A stretch of DNA of 64,000 nt, taken from Whalleya microplaca. Its lineage: Eukaryota; Ascomycota; Sordariomycetes; Xylariales; Xylariaceae. A model generated the notes under the pieces. It was not told the origin of the DNA. It worked only from the letters and a program-made list of their open reading frames with translations, and did not search any database. Numbering within the stretch: position 1 is the stretch's first letter; every line of letters begins with the position of its first letter. Made by a program: the position numbers and the translations under genes. Shown piece by piece: positions 12,718-24,028 of this stretch. The stretch lies in NCBI GenBank assembly GCA_022497155.1, contig MU385721.1, positions 496,001 through 560,000 on the forward strand. Direction: 5' to 3'.

Positions 12718-12873
12718 TGTGAGGTTTGTATGTGTATAATTAATGATCTAAGCTATGTGTGTGTAGGTGAAGCTATAGCTATATAAAGAGAGAGGTGGCT
12801 ATGCCACCTCCTTAGCCACACATCACTATGGCTGCGCCATAGAGAGTGTGTATAGCTACATGTATGCCTAACA
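12718..12873. mobile_element. Solo LTR with CTAAA target-site duplication
   Basis: This 156 bp sequence starts TGTGAGGTTTG and ends GCCTAACA, with CTAAA immediately before (12713-12717) and after (12874-12878). No partner LTR is in the window, so it is a solo LTR left by recombination, or a very short non-autonomous element. It keeps CA/TG steps unlike its surroundings, and it carries two hairpins: GAGGTGGC-TAT-GCCACCTC (12792-12810) and CTATGGC-TGC-GCCATAG (12826-12842). Confidence 0.72.
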
Positions 12874-13612
12874 CTAAACTAAAAAATTAAAAAGAGTTTT
12901 ATAAGGTATAAACTTTTAAATAAAGTTATAAAATAATTTCGAAACTAGGCTTTAGTAATAAGTTAACTTTAAAAACGTATATCGATAAAAAGCTTATAAA
13001 ATTAACTTTTAAGTTTAAGCTAATAAAGTATAATAAATAATCTCTTTCTGTAATTATTAGTTAAAATAAAGTTTTTTTTAAGCTATTATATAGTTATAGT
13101 TAGTAAAGGGATTTTAAAATAAACAGCTACTTTAAAATAGGTAGGTCGCTTATAACTTTCTTTTATAAAAATTAAGTCGGTTAAAGAAATAATTTTTATT
13201 AGTTAGTTATAAAGTTAAGTTAAGTATATAAGAGTTAAAGGAACTTTATAATTCGATAACTATATTAATATCTTTATTTTTTTCTCTTTAAAGTGTTTTA
13301 ATTTGGTAGTTTTATAGGGAGTAATTCGTTTTATAATCTATTAAAAAAGTAATTTAATAAGTCGGCCTTGTCTTTTAGGTTATAGGGTAATTATAGTCTT
13401 TTTAACTAGTTATTAAAACTTTAATACAATAATATTAGTTATAATAACTAAGGTATAATAAGTATAATAATATAGTAGCGTTATATTAATAAGGTAAGTA
13501 ATTAAATAATAAGGTAATATATAAATTAAAAAAGAAAAATTCAGTTTAAAGATTTAAAGTTTTAATATTACATAACTGAAATTAAGTCTATATATTAGGC
13601 TATAAGCAGCTT

Positions 13613-14008
13613 AGGCCTATAATAAGTGGGTCCGCCAAGCTTTGAAATTGTCGAAAGTCTGCGGTAGTAGTTACACGCAGTAGTCAATTGTACCTGCCTT
13701 GTCAGCCTCATGTCCCGAAGGAAGCGGGTACTTCGTAGGTATAACCCTTCCGATGGACCCCTCAGCCCCTCCATTCACCCCTGTTCCCCCCTCTCACAAG
13801 GATAACAGACCCATAAAAGCATCTTACTGTACATAGATGAACTCATGTCGCACTCAACAGCCAGCTAACTACATAATCTGACCCGAGCATTCAGACATTT
13901 CCGATTCGCGATAGAATAAAACCTGTATATGTCTCCTATTACATGCGCAGCCGTAGCCGCGACAGTCACCATCTTGTCCTGAAGTAGAGGCATGGCAAGC
14001 GACATTCC
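13613..14008. other. Intergenic, upstream of FAD1
   Basis: Composition is normal here, starting abruptly after the RIP block. It is presumed to hold the FAD1 promoter and 5' UTR; no clear TATA box or other element was recognised. Confidence 0.5.
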
Positions 14009-15288
14009 ATGAACAAACAACGTAATCCTTTATCTCCTCCGTCTACACATAGTTCGAGCGATTACCATGAAGCGAGGGGAGTAAATAAAGCAAGAAAGAC
14101 GAAAGAAAGAAAGAAGACTAGAGAAATAGAGAGACAGAAAGCGATCCTCCAAGATATGCCAGCCCTCGTCGATGCACCGGCCCCGCGAACAAACGGCGCG
14201 GGGCCAAACGGGCTCGAGGCCGTCTGTCGCGAGCTTAAAGCGAAAGTAGACGGTTTTCTCGACACACCGACGGACGATAAGGTCCTGAAGTCGGTGAAGA
14301 ACCAGGTCATCATCGCGCGGGGCGTCATCGAAGAGGCGCTGCGACGGTATAGGTGCGTTTCGTTGCCTTCACTCTCCGCGAGCGCAAGCCGCGGTCTCGA
14401 CCAGCGACCAGACCCCCAAACTAACCGAGCCTCCCGCTCACACCGCATAGACCCGAAGAGCTCAGCCTCTCCTACAACGGGGGCAAAGACTGCCTGGTCC
14501 TGCTGATCCTGCTGCTCGCCTCGCTCCCGACCTCCAACATCCCCCCTCCTCCCACCACCACCACCACCACCACCACCAACTCCATCTCCACCCCGTCGCC
14601 ACCGTCCTTCCCGCACAGCCTGCAAGCGCTGTACATCCGGCCGCCGCTGCCGTTCGCGGAGGTGGACGCGTTCGTGGCGACGTCGACGGCGCGCTACCAC
14701 CTGGACCTGACGACGTCGGAGAACGCGGCGATGAAGCCGGCGCTGACGGCGTACCTGGCCGCGCGCCCCGCCGTCCGCGCCGTCTTCGTCGGCACCCGCC
14801 GCACCGACCCCCACGGCGCCCAGCTGTCCTTCTTCGACGAGACCGACGCCGACTGGCCGCGCTTCATGCGCGTGCACCCCGTCATCGACTGGCACTACCG
14901 CGAGGTTTGGGCGGTGAGTAACCCAACAACACCCTTTCTCTTTTTCCTCTGTGGGGCTATGTCTTTCTCTCTGTTTGTCTGTCTTCCGTTGTGCCTTGCG
15001 TATGGGTAGATAGGTGGGATGATAGGGGAACTGTTCGGTCCAGACATACAGAAGACATATGGAATAAATCAACTTGCTAACGGAAGGGACGTACGACAGT
15101 TCATACGCGCGCTCGAGATCCCGTACTGCAAGCTCTACGACATGGGCTACACGTCGCTAGGCGGCACCGACGACACGCATCCAAACCCGGCGCTGAAGAA
15201 GGAGGTGGCGAAGACGAACGGGCAGTCATTCCGGCCCGCTTATGAGTTGACGGAGGACAACGAGGAACGCCTGGGCAGGGATCGATAG
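14009..15288 (+). CDS. FAD1: FAD synthase (FMN adenylyltransferase)
   Basis: The product transfers AMP from ATP to FMN to make FAD; the fungal enzyme belongs to the PAPS-reductase-like fold. Exons are 14009-14352, 14451-14913 and 15100-15288 (331 residues), with introns of 98 and 186 bp that each have a CTAAC branch site. Visible family motifs are SLSYNGGKDCLVLL (PP-loop type, at the exon 2 start), GTRRTDPHG, the DWP..MRVHPVIDWHY.EVW block and IPYC.LYD.GYTSLGG near the C-terminus. An eight-threonine run from an ACC microsatellite interrupts the segment after the PP-loop. The first 49 residues are basic and low in complexity; a start at the second Met (14156) is an alternative. It converges with the SUN gene. 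Confidence 0.9.
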
Positions 15289-15849
15289 CGTATGTATGTA
15301 TGTATATACTGAATAAGGGGCATGTCGAGTGTCTTGTTCATGCAGCTAACGGCAAATTTTGAATAAGAGACTCTGTGGAGGGTGAGAAAGGTGATGATGA
15401 TGATGATGCTACTGTGGAATACCATACCAAACCAAAAATGATGTTGAAGTATCGTAAGGGAGGGAATAGAAGACATAGATTCCTCTTTTTTCGGCGTTAA
15501 ATCTCATCACATTGAACACGATAACACGTGGATGCATCTACTACGTGGTGAGACACCAGGTGGTTTGGTTCATGAGAAAAAGAAAAATGCAGATTCAATA
15601 ATGTAACTACATCTGAAATTGATTGGTATCATCCCTCAAGACTCCATTACCATTCGCGAACACCGCCGAACTCCAAGCCGTTCGCTAGCTCGCTTGCTAA
15701 TCAGCCAATCCATTTCCTTCCGACGCTGCCCCTCTCCCGTGGATGTACATGAAGACAGCAAAATATCCTCGCCCTGGCTTCATTATGTTTGCATACCAGC
15801 ATGCTCTATGCGTTCAAGGGCCGCACGTCTAATGCCCTCAAGTCTATTA
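15289..15849. other. Convergent intergenic region
   Basis: This is the 3' flank shared by FAD1 (plus) and the SUN-domain gene (minus). It contains TGTATGTA and ATGATG microsatellites and no recognisable gene. Confidence 0.6.
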
Positions 15850-18800
15850 CTAATAGCCTTCTGGCCTTTCCACCACCTCACCGTACATTTTTAGGCGATA
15901 GAAGCACGTGTGGTCCGCGCCGTAGTTGCTGACGGCTCGCACGACAATATGATTCGTCACGGCCTTGATCGTGGTCAGCTCGGTACTGATCTTAAAGATC
16001 TGAGTGCCGTGGCTGTCGCCGGAGTCCTTATTCTCGTAGACGAACTGGCCGATCTTGAAGAACCCCTCGTTGAGGACCTCTTCCTTGGGGGAATCCGGGA
16101 ACTGCTGTTTTGAGAACCCGGCCACGGCCTCTCGGAGCGTCACTTCTTCGATGTAGGCCCAGACCTCGATGTCCTTCGGCATCGCGCCGGGGTCGAGCGT
16201 GGAGCTCGGCAGTATGTGTTCGACGACCAGGTGCTGAGGAATGATGTTGCGGCTCGTCAGGACGGAGATGTTGTTGGTTCCCTGGCCATATCCCTTGAGG
16301 TTGGGCCCAGCACAGAAACATTCGCCTTCGTCGCTCCAGGCGGTCAGGGCGGACATCCGCGGTTGCGCTACGTAGGTGCGATCATACCACTTCTTGGACT
16401 TGAAGAAATCCTTTGGCGGCTTCCAAGGCGAGGAGCTGGAATGTGGATCGATGCGCGCGCCAGCACCATATGCGAAGAAGTTGACCTGGTTAAAAAAGGT
16501 ATCCACCGCATGGCCGCGAATGCTACCTTTGGCGACGGCATCGAGTTTGGCGTGCTCGAGGGCTTTTCGCGCTGCAGCAATAGCTAGTGCCTCTACCTGC
16601 TCTTTGGTCATCCCGCCAGGTGATACGGAGGAGCTGCGCAGCTGGGACAAGTCTTCTGCAAGGCTTTTGAAACGGGCATCTAACCTTTCCAATTCTGCGC
16701 GAATTGGCCCCAGGTAAGATCTCACTTCTACCTTGAACAGGTCTAAGAATTGGTCCTTAGTAAGAGCTATTCCCGTAATTTTCTTCTTGAGTGCATCCTC
16801 ATTTTGTCTCAACCAGTTCTTCCACGATTGCTCACAGTCTTCACACTCGTCACTTGGCTTGTCAGCGCCGCTTCTAGGCCCAGAAAGCAATCCAGCTTTG
16901 TCCAGGCGAGATTTGATCGCAAGCCAATGCTGGTCCGAAATCTTGGCACCCTCCTTTTTCGCTGTTTCCAAGGTGAGAATGATATCGTCGGCCTTGATTT
17001 TCTCTTTCAATGCATGCCAGAAGTCCTGGGGTATCTTATATCTCCCATCCTTGTCTACCTCGACATGGATCACATCGGGAAGGTCCTTTTTGAGGCTCTC
17101 GGTGACCTTTGGCTGTAAACCTGCTGACTTGCTAAGTTTTTCCATTGCTGACTTCGACGGGGCGAGACTGTCAATACCAGTATCAGGTGCACTGCCGATC
17201 GGGAGCCAATTACCAACAGCTTCTTTCACAATGTCCCATCTCGGCAAGCCGACACCGTCCTGGGAGGCAATGCTTTGTACCACTGTCGAGATGACGAGCA
17301 AAATAAGAAGAAGTATGAGAAAATAGCCCTTGGACAACTTTGTCAACCAACCCAAGTAACGAATAATTCTCATCCAGAAGTTCCAACTCTGAGCCAACCG
17401 GCCGAATAACGAGCGAGGTTGAGCCGGAGGGGGTGGTGGTGGAGGTGCTGGCCCATTAGCGGCAACTGGAACGTTGGCACCAACAGGGACGGTATTTTGC
17501 TTAGCATTGCCATTCGTGGCATTACCATTAACAGCCGGCCTCGTCTTACCATTACCAGTCTTGTTGTTGAGTGTAGTGTTCTGAGGCCCGTTAGCGCCAT
17601 TGGGTCCAGGCCTCGGAGCCTCGGCCTCCTTCTTTCGGAGACGCTCAGCCGTGCTATCTAGCTCATCCACGATCCGTCTCACGGTATATCGGTCCTCGCC
17701 CATGTCTGATATCAGAGCTCTAACCGCTCGAATTTCTTCTAGGGTCAAATGATCCAAAGGTGGTATAGGAGCCGGAGGAGACCTGTTGCGCTTTGTAGGT
17801 GCTCGCATGTCCCCGATAAGTCTTGCGATTGTCAACTTTTCCTCTTCCGTCAGACCCTTGTTAGAGTTACCATCTGTAGGCGTTTCACTCGTAGCGTTTC
17901 CGTTGGCGTTGTCAGTTTCGTTTTCGAGAGGGACTTCCTGGGAGGGTTTCTCCTGGGAAGGTTTCTCCTGGGAAGGTTTCTCCTGGGAGGGTTTCTCCTG
18001 GGAGGGTTTTCCCTGGGAGAGTTTTTCCTGGGAGGGTTTTTCCTGGGCGGGTTTTTCTTGGGGAGGCTCTTCCTCGGGAGGATCTTCCTGAGAAGGGCCT
18101 TCTCCGGGGGGTCCTTCCTTAGGATTGCTATTCAAAGCTGTGTTACCTGTAAGGTTGTCTTTCGATGGATTAGGAGGATCCGGCATCGTGGTCCCGGACG
18201 GAAGATCGTTTACAGGTTCATTGTTTCTGTTAGCTTTCTGGGTATTTTGGGAGTTAGGTTGGATCTGGTGGTGATCATTCAGACCCGCATATTCATCATC
18301 TTCGTTTTGCTCAGACAGTTCCTGTTGCAAACCAGGAGAAGGACCAGAGCCTAACCAGTCCCACCGTCGTCTCATAGGCTTTCGTTTTGGTCCTTGAGAG
18401 GTAAAATTGGCCCGCGCAGCCGCGATAGCCGAGGAAGACGCGGGAGTTTGAAGAGTTGCTTCCCCGAATAAACTGCTCTCTGTATTAAAGCTTCTAGATG
18501 AACCTGGACGGAAGGGAGAAATGGGAACAGAAGAGCCGCGTCCAGTGGGCATTCCATAGAAGGGGACCTCCGTGGAGGGAGGTGCTGATGGGTAGCGATT
18601 GCTGACCAGTGAGTGTCTATTTGATGATGTAAAGTTCACAGGTCTGTAGGGGGGCCTACGTCCATCATCATCATCGTTTGTAAAGATAGGCCCAGGCCAT
18701 CCAGGAACGTGCGAGTCTATTGGTAAATCATCTCCAGAGTCATCCGAAGGGTCATCCGAAGGGTCATCCGAAGGGTCATCCGAAGGGTCATCCCCAGAGT

Positions 18801-19761
18801 CATCTAAAGGGGTATCATTTTTTGGCAGATTTAGCAGCCCGTACAGGTTGTACAGATTCTTCTCGCTTTGCTGGTTATTTCGGCCTTGCTGATTCCTTGG
18901 ACCTTGCCGGTTACTAGGACCCTGCTGGTCAATAGGGCTTTGCTGGTTATTCTGGCCTTGTTGGCTACTTTGACCTCGCTGGTTATTCTGGCCTTGCTGA
19001 TTATTGGGTCCTGACTGATCATTTTGGCCTCGCCGGTTATCAGGACCCTGCTGGCTATTCTGGCTTTTCTGGTTACTCTGACTTTGCTGGCTATTCTGGC
19101 CTTGCTGGCTATTCTGGCCTTGCTGGCTATTCTGGCCTTGCTGGCTATTCTGGCCTCGCTGGTGATTAGGGCCCTGCTGGTTACTAGGGCCTCGCCGGTT
19201 ATCAGGACCCGTCTGATTGCCAGGACCCGGCTGGTTGCCAGGACCCTGCTGATTTCCAGGGCCTCGCCGGTTATCAGGACCCGTCTGATTGCCAGGACCC
19301 GGCTGGTTGCCAGGACCCTGCTGATGTCCAGGGCCTTGCTGGGAACTCTGGCCTTGCTGGTTGCTTGGACCTCGCCGGTCATCTTGGCCTGACTGATCTG
19401 GCAGATTTTCTTCGTCTGGCTCATTCGGTTCGTCCCCCTTTCCACCCTGTTCATCTGGTTCGTCGTGGGTTTTTCCGGCTTCCTGTATGGTTTCATCCAC
19501 AACCTTCTTGAGATCGCCTTCCATACTATATCGCTTGCCATCTCTACCTCTCACTCGCCGAGAAAACCGTCTATCCTCGTCATCTTCTATGGCGAGGCCA
19601 GAGTTGGGTTTCCCGCCCCGCCTTCTGACGGAATCAAGATTTACGAGAGTATTGATGCCATAAGATCCATCGTGTACTGGAAATAAGCCAGGAAGCTCTG
19701 CCGATGGCGGTTCACGATAAGTGCCTTGACCTCTGGCTCTGGTACTGCGCCTTGAAGCCAT
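15850..19761 (-). CDS. SUN-domain inner nuclear membrane protein
   Basis: This is a single-exon gene of 1303 residues. The C-terminal 200 residues (from about 1097) form a SUN domain: FFAYGAGARIDP, then EHILPS, DIEVWAYIEE, QIFKIS, and the closing NYGADHTCFYRLKMYGE. One membrane segment (about 811-831, FLILLLILLVISTVV) separates a long N-terminal part, expected in the nucleoplasm, from coiled-coil and SUN parts expected in the perinuclear space. SUN proteins pair with KASH proteins in LINC complexes that tie the nucleus to the cytoskeleton. The N-terminal half is unusual: imperfect NQQGP/NSQQGQ repeats (about 120-305), a DDPS repeat (about 330-345) and an EKPSQ repeat (about 565-610), each encoded by a minisatellite. 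The start at 19761 gives the basic MASRRSTRARGQGTYREPP. Confidence 0.92.
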   Translation of the reverse strand: MASRRSTRARGQGTYREPPSAELPGLFPVHDGSYGINTLVNLDSVRRRGGKPNSGLAIEDDEDRRFSRRVRGRDGKRYSMEGDLKKVVDETIQEAGKTHDEPDEQGGKGDEPNEPDEENLPDQSGQDDRRGPSNQQGQSSQQGPGHQQGPGNQPGPGNQTGPDNRRGPGNQQGPGNQPGPGNQTGPDNRRGPSNQQGPNHQRGQNSQQGQNSQQGQNSQQGQNSQQSQSNQKSQNSQQGPDNRRGQNDQSGPNNQQGQNNQRGQSSQQGQNNQQSPIDQQGPSNRQGPRNQQGRNNQQSEKNLYNLYGLLNLPKNDTPLDDSGDDPSDDPSDDPSDDPSDDSGDDLPIDSHVPGWPGPIFTNDDDDGRRPPYRPVNFTSSNRHSLVSNRYPSAPPSTEVPFYGMPTGRGSSVPISPFRPGSSRSFNTESSLFGEATLQTPASSSAIAAARANFTSQGPKRKPMRRRWDWLGSGPSPGLQQELSEQNEDDEYAGLNDHHQIQPNSQNTQKANRNNEPVNDLPSGTTMPDPPNPSKDNLTGNTALNSNPKEGPPGEGPSQEDPPEEEPPQEKPAQEKPSQEKLSQGKPSQEKPSQEKPSQEKPSQEKPSQEVPLENETDNANGNATSETPTDGNSNKGLTEEEKLTIARLIGDMRAPTKRNRSPPAPIPPLDHLTLEEIRAVRALISDMGEDRYTVRRIVDELDSTAERLRKKEAEAPRPGPNGANGPQNTTLNNKTGNGKTRPAVNGNATNGNAKQNTVPVGANVPVAANGPAPPPPPPPAQPRSLFGRLAQSWNFWMRIIRYLGWLTKLSKGYFLILLLILLVISTVVQSIASQDGVGLPRWDIVKEAVGNWLPIGSAPDTGIDSLAPSKSAMEKLSKSAGLQPKVTESLKKDLPDVIHVEVDKDGRYKIPQDFWHALKEKIKADDIILTLETAKKEGAKISDQHWLAIKSRLDKAGLLSGPRSGADKPSDECEDCEQSWKNWLRQNEDALKKKITGIALTKDQFLDLFKVEVRSYLGPIRAELERLDARFKSLAEDLSQLRSSSVSPGGMTKEQVEALAIAAARKALEHAKLDAVAKGSIRGHAVDTFFNQVNFFAYGAGARIDPHSSSSPWKPPKDFFKSKKWYDRTYVAQPRMSALTAWSDEGECFCAGPNLKGYGQGTNNISVLTSRNIIPQHLVVEHILPSSTLDPGAMPKDIEVWAYIEEVTLREAVAGFSKQQFPDSPKEEVLNEGFFKIGQFVYENKDSGDSHGTQIFKISTELTTIKAVTNHIVVRAVSNYGADHTCFYRLKMYGEVVERPEGY
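17935..18065 (-). repeat. Coding minisatellite, EKPSQ units of SUN protein
   Basis: About eight consecutive 15-bp units on the plus strand (GGAGGGTTTCTCCTG-like) encode E-K-P-S-Q on the minus strand. They lie before the membrane segment in the predicted nucleoplasmic part. Confidence 0.8.
18738..18802 (-). repeat. Coding minisatellite, DDPS units of SUN protein
   Basis: Four nearly identical 12-bp units (GGGTCATCCGAA on the plus strand) encode D-D-P-S repeats, giving a short acidic tract at about residues 330-345. Confidence 0.75.
18840..19400 (-). repeat. Coding minisatellite, NQQGP/NSQQGQ units of SUN protein
   Basis: These are tandem imperfect 15-18 bp units (plus strand GCTGGTTATTCTGGCCTTG-like) encoding N-Q-Q-G-P/Q-type residues. 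Near-identical consecutive units lie at about 19085-19155. The unit number is probably variable between isolates. Confidence 0.8.
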
Positions 19762-22632
19762 CGCGACTAAATGATTTAGTGCTGATTAAATTCTGTTCAG
19801 GTGCAGGAGTACCGAAATCTAGATGCGAAGTTTAGCATGTCAATTCTTCTAAATTTTTGTGACTGGCAAATTTGCGATGCGAGATGTAATAGAGAGCGGA
19901 TGAGATTGGCGTAGAACAAAAATAGCGGTAGCATTAATGAATTTTATGAGTGTGGTGAAAGAGTAACACGTACAATGTATCTTTCTCAATGGAACGGGTC
20001 TTCCGCAAAGTTATTAGGGAAGGGCAAGTGCTTTAAGAGAAGGACAACTAAATGAGAGAAGAGATTGATGAATTGTCATCGACGTACCAGACCTTCACCC
20101 CTGCCCCAGATTATAAGTCACCTGGCATCAAATCATAGGGGAACAAGGCCGACTGTGAATAATCCACCAGGATTCTAGAAATTCGTTGTTGAGGTGAGAG
20201 AGGGTTGTGACAAGAGATAATGGCGATGAATATAGAGTTGATAAAGCGATGGGGAGATGGATGGTTTTGGTCACCCACAGCCACGGTACCTAAGGTAAGA
20301 CCTCACTCGACGCTGCGTTGCTGAAAACGTATGCACCACAGTGGTATTGTGCTTTGTCTAAGGCTGCCACTGTCAATGTCTACCGGGTGCAGCAACACGT
20401 GGTGGCTTCGACATGAATGCACAAAGATGCCGGCCGGAGGTGTCCAGGTGAGATGCGACTTGACAGGCAGTTTCCGAAGGCGGCAGGGCGACGTAAGACA
20501 TGGGTACGGGACAATGAAATGGTGCTACAGTTTAGTCCGTTCCTGGTTGCCTGTAACAATCTAAAAATGTCAAGGAATTGGCTGGAATGTTATCTAGAGG
20601 CACTCATAAGAGCCGTAGCGGCATTCATAGCTGAATGTTCCAGGTCGAGGAATGCATTTCGAAGTCCGGTCGCGTCGCGTTGCGTTACCTCGATCATTAG
20701 GTAGGCAGGTAGTTAACCTTCCACAGGCCACACCGCCACAGAACAGAATAGGCAAGCCACCTCGAGTCAAATCGCTTATCGATAAGGACGATACAATACG
20801 TATGGGTGCTGTGGGCTGGGCACGTGACCTCAATGGTCAAATGCGTAATTTTCTTAGCTAGCTGGAGCACACACTCCACCTTTAATACAACTTCTTTTTC
20901 GCCTCCAATCACAACATCTTGATCCCTTACTTCAGTGCACAGAAGACAGCAGCAAGGTACTTCCGCAGATTTGTATATCGGGTGCACGTGATCAGACTAC
21001 TGTATCTCATCTGAAACTCACTCTTGAGAGAATCTCAATTGGTACATGTAGATGTTCCGCTTTTAAACATTTTCAACTGAGAAATTTACCGTGCTGCCAT
21101 GTCCCCAACATCCTAAGTACAGTACCTAAAATGCATCTACGATTTACACAATATAGGTACATAATATATTACCAACTGGCTGATGCATGTAACACTTCGC
21201 TCTTATCCTGCAACCATATAATTTATATTTTCCATCATCATTTCTTACAGTTTTACACAGTGAGTGTACATCAATTACTGCACCTATTATATGAGGAGTA
21301 TCAATGTCTTTGGAACTGATGGTAGTATCCTTGTCAGGCACCGGGCTGCCGGGCTAGACGGCTTTAGGGCGTCTGTCATTACGGACGGCTCTTTAATCAT
21401 ACAGTTGACATCCAATGGCTTCGTATAGAATACCTACCTACTACCTACTATACCTATGTAATTCGAAAACCTAGTTTAGGGTGATTCACTCAGCCACCGT
21501 GCAGAGGCTAGGTACTTTTATACACTTGTGGCGTCCATCACGACGTTCATGGAATACTAGGTAGTGTTGGCTATTGCGCGGCTTACGCAGTGATAGTGAA
21601 CGCTAGTAACGACACCATTCTAGCCTTACAATTAGCAATCTATTAATACAACGTATTCTCTTCGACAGTAAGCTAATATCAGCCTTTACTCATCAATCGG
21701 TCCTACATCGAATATAAGAGACTTCGTCTGCACACCATCAGCCTTCTTCATATGACTTTGTTCGCCTCTGTCTGCCCATTATGTGCTTATTAGTATATGT
21801 ATGTCGAAGACATCTAATGCTTATGAAGAGGTTTTGTCTTTGTTTATTTTACAATGCTATTGTTACTATTATGTCCGGATATGGTAATGCTGCATCAACC
21901 TGCCAGCTTGTCAGCGTTATCTTTTTCCGTGATCTATTTTGGACAATTCGGATAGTGGACAAGGTGGGAACATTGAAACTCTTTCCAGTTGATGATGATC
22001 ACCAACCACCACATGCAAGTCACTGCAGTACATACTACATGTATGTATGTATGTACCCCGTATGGGCTTCACGCAATTTGATCACGTTAGCATGAAGAAT
22101 AAGCTTAGGTAGGTACTTCGTAACAAGGCTCGTAAGCGGACGGCAACCACGTGTAAATGTCGGTAGGCAGGTACTAGTACTACAGCGACAGGCCGCTACT
22201 GCACCACATCCCCTCGCTAGCCGTGCACTATCTACATGTAGTCCAATAGGAAGCCGTCTCCACCTACAACAGGTTTTAAGCCCGGGATCTTAAGGTGACC
22301 AACATTTAAGCCGGCGATGATCACAGTGGGAAAGGAGGAAGAGGGGAGCAACTCCTGATGGAAGGAGGGGCAGTGGCAGTACCGTAGAACCCCTCCAATT
22401 TCATTTTTGTTCACATCCGTACTACCTTGAATACCTAACACCGAATCAAGACAGCCTGGCCTGCCTGGACATATGGACCACATAAAGTAATATGTACTGT
22501 TGACCGCCGCATCGTCATAAAGTCGCGGGTGCTTCATTCTAAACCACCCAAACCACCTTCTCTAAGCAAAAACTCAAACCTTCTTTTCTGCTACTTACCT
22601 CGCCTCAATTGAATTCAGCCACCCGCCAAAAA
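19762..22632. other. Intergenic, divergent promoters of SUN gene and GAL10
   Basis: No supported gene is present. The short open frames at 20331-20987 overlap each other on both strands and show no recognisable domain. The region contains TACCTAC-type short repeats (21430-21460) and a TGTATGTATGTATG microsatellite at about 22040. The GAL10 5' UTR must lie just before 22633. Confidence 0.6.

Positions 22633-24028
<1,396 letters not shown>

Larger units (their letters stand above)
1..13612. repeat. RIP-degraded AT-rich transposon block
   Basis: This stretch contains no intact gene. It is dominated by TA, AA and TT steps, and CA and TG dinucleotides are nearly missing in long segments (for example 1-840 and 6800-8000) while CG dinucleotides remain common. 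That is the signature of repeat-induced point mutation (CpA to TpA), not of CpG deamination. Base composition returns to normal at about 13612, just upstream of FAD1. Islands inside the block (9889-11508 and 12718-12873) keep CA/TG and are younger insertions. Short open frames here (2280-2462, 4318-4527, 5057-5272) lie in relic repeats and show no gene-like composition. Confidence 0.93.

Noticed and set aside
14062..15072. 336-codon minus-strand open frame opposite FAD1
   Set aside because: It is antisense to a clearly recognised FAD synthase, is Arg/Gly-rich because of GC-rich exon 2, and crosses both FAD1 introns. It is a shadow frame.
19024..19392. Plus-strand open frame of hydrophobic LLAILALLAI repeats
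   Set aside because: It is the antisense of the SUN protein's NQQGQ minisatellite; the membrane-like look is a by-product of the repeat.
18840..19400. CRISPR-like regular repeats
   Set aside because: The units are contiguous, coding in one frame of the SUN gene, and have no spacers; the genome is eukaryotic.
20331..20987. Cluster of small overlapping open frames on both strands
   Set aside because: They overlap each other without splice signals or recognised domains; treated as intergenic.
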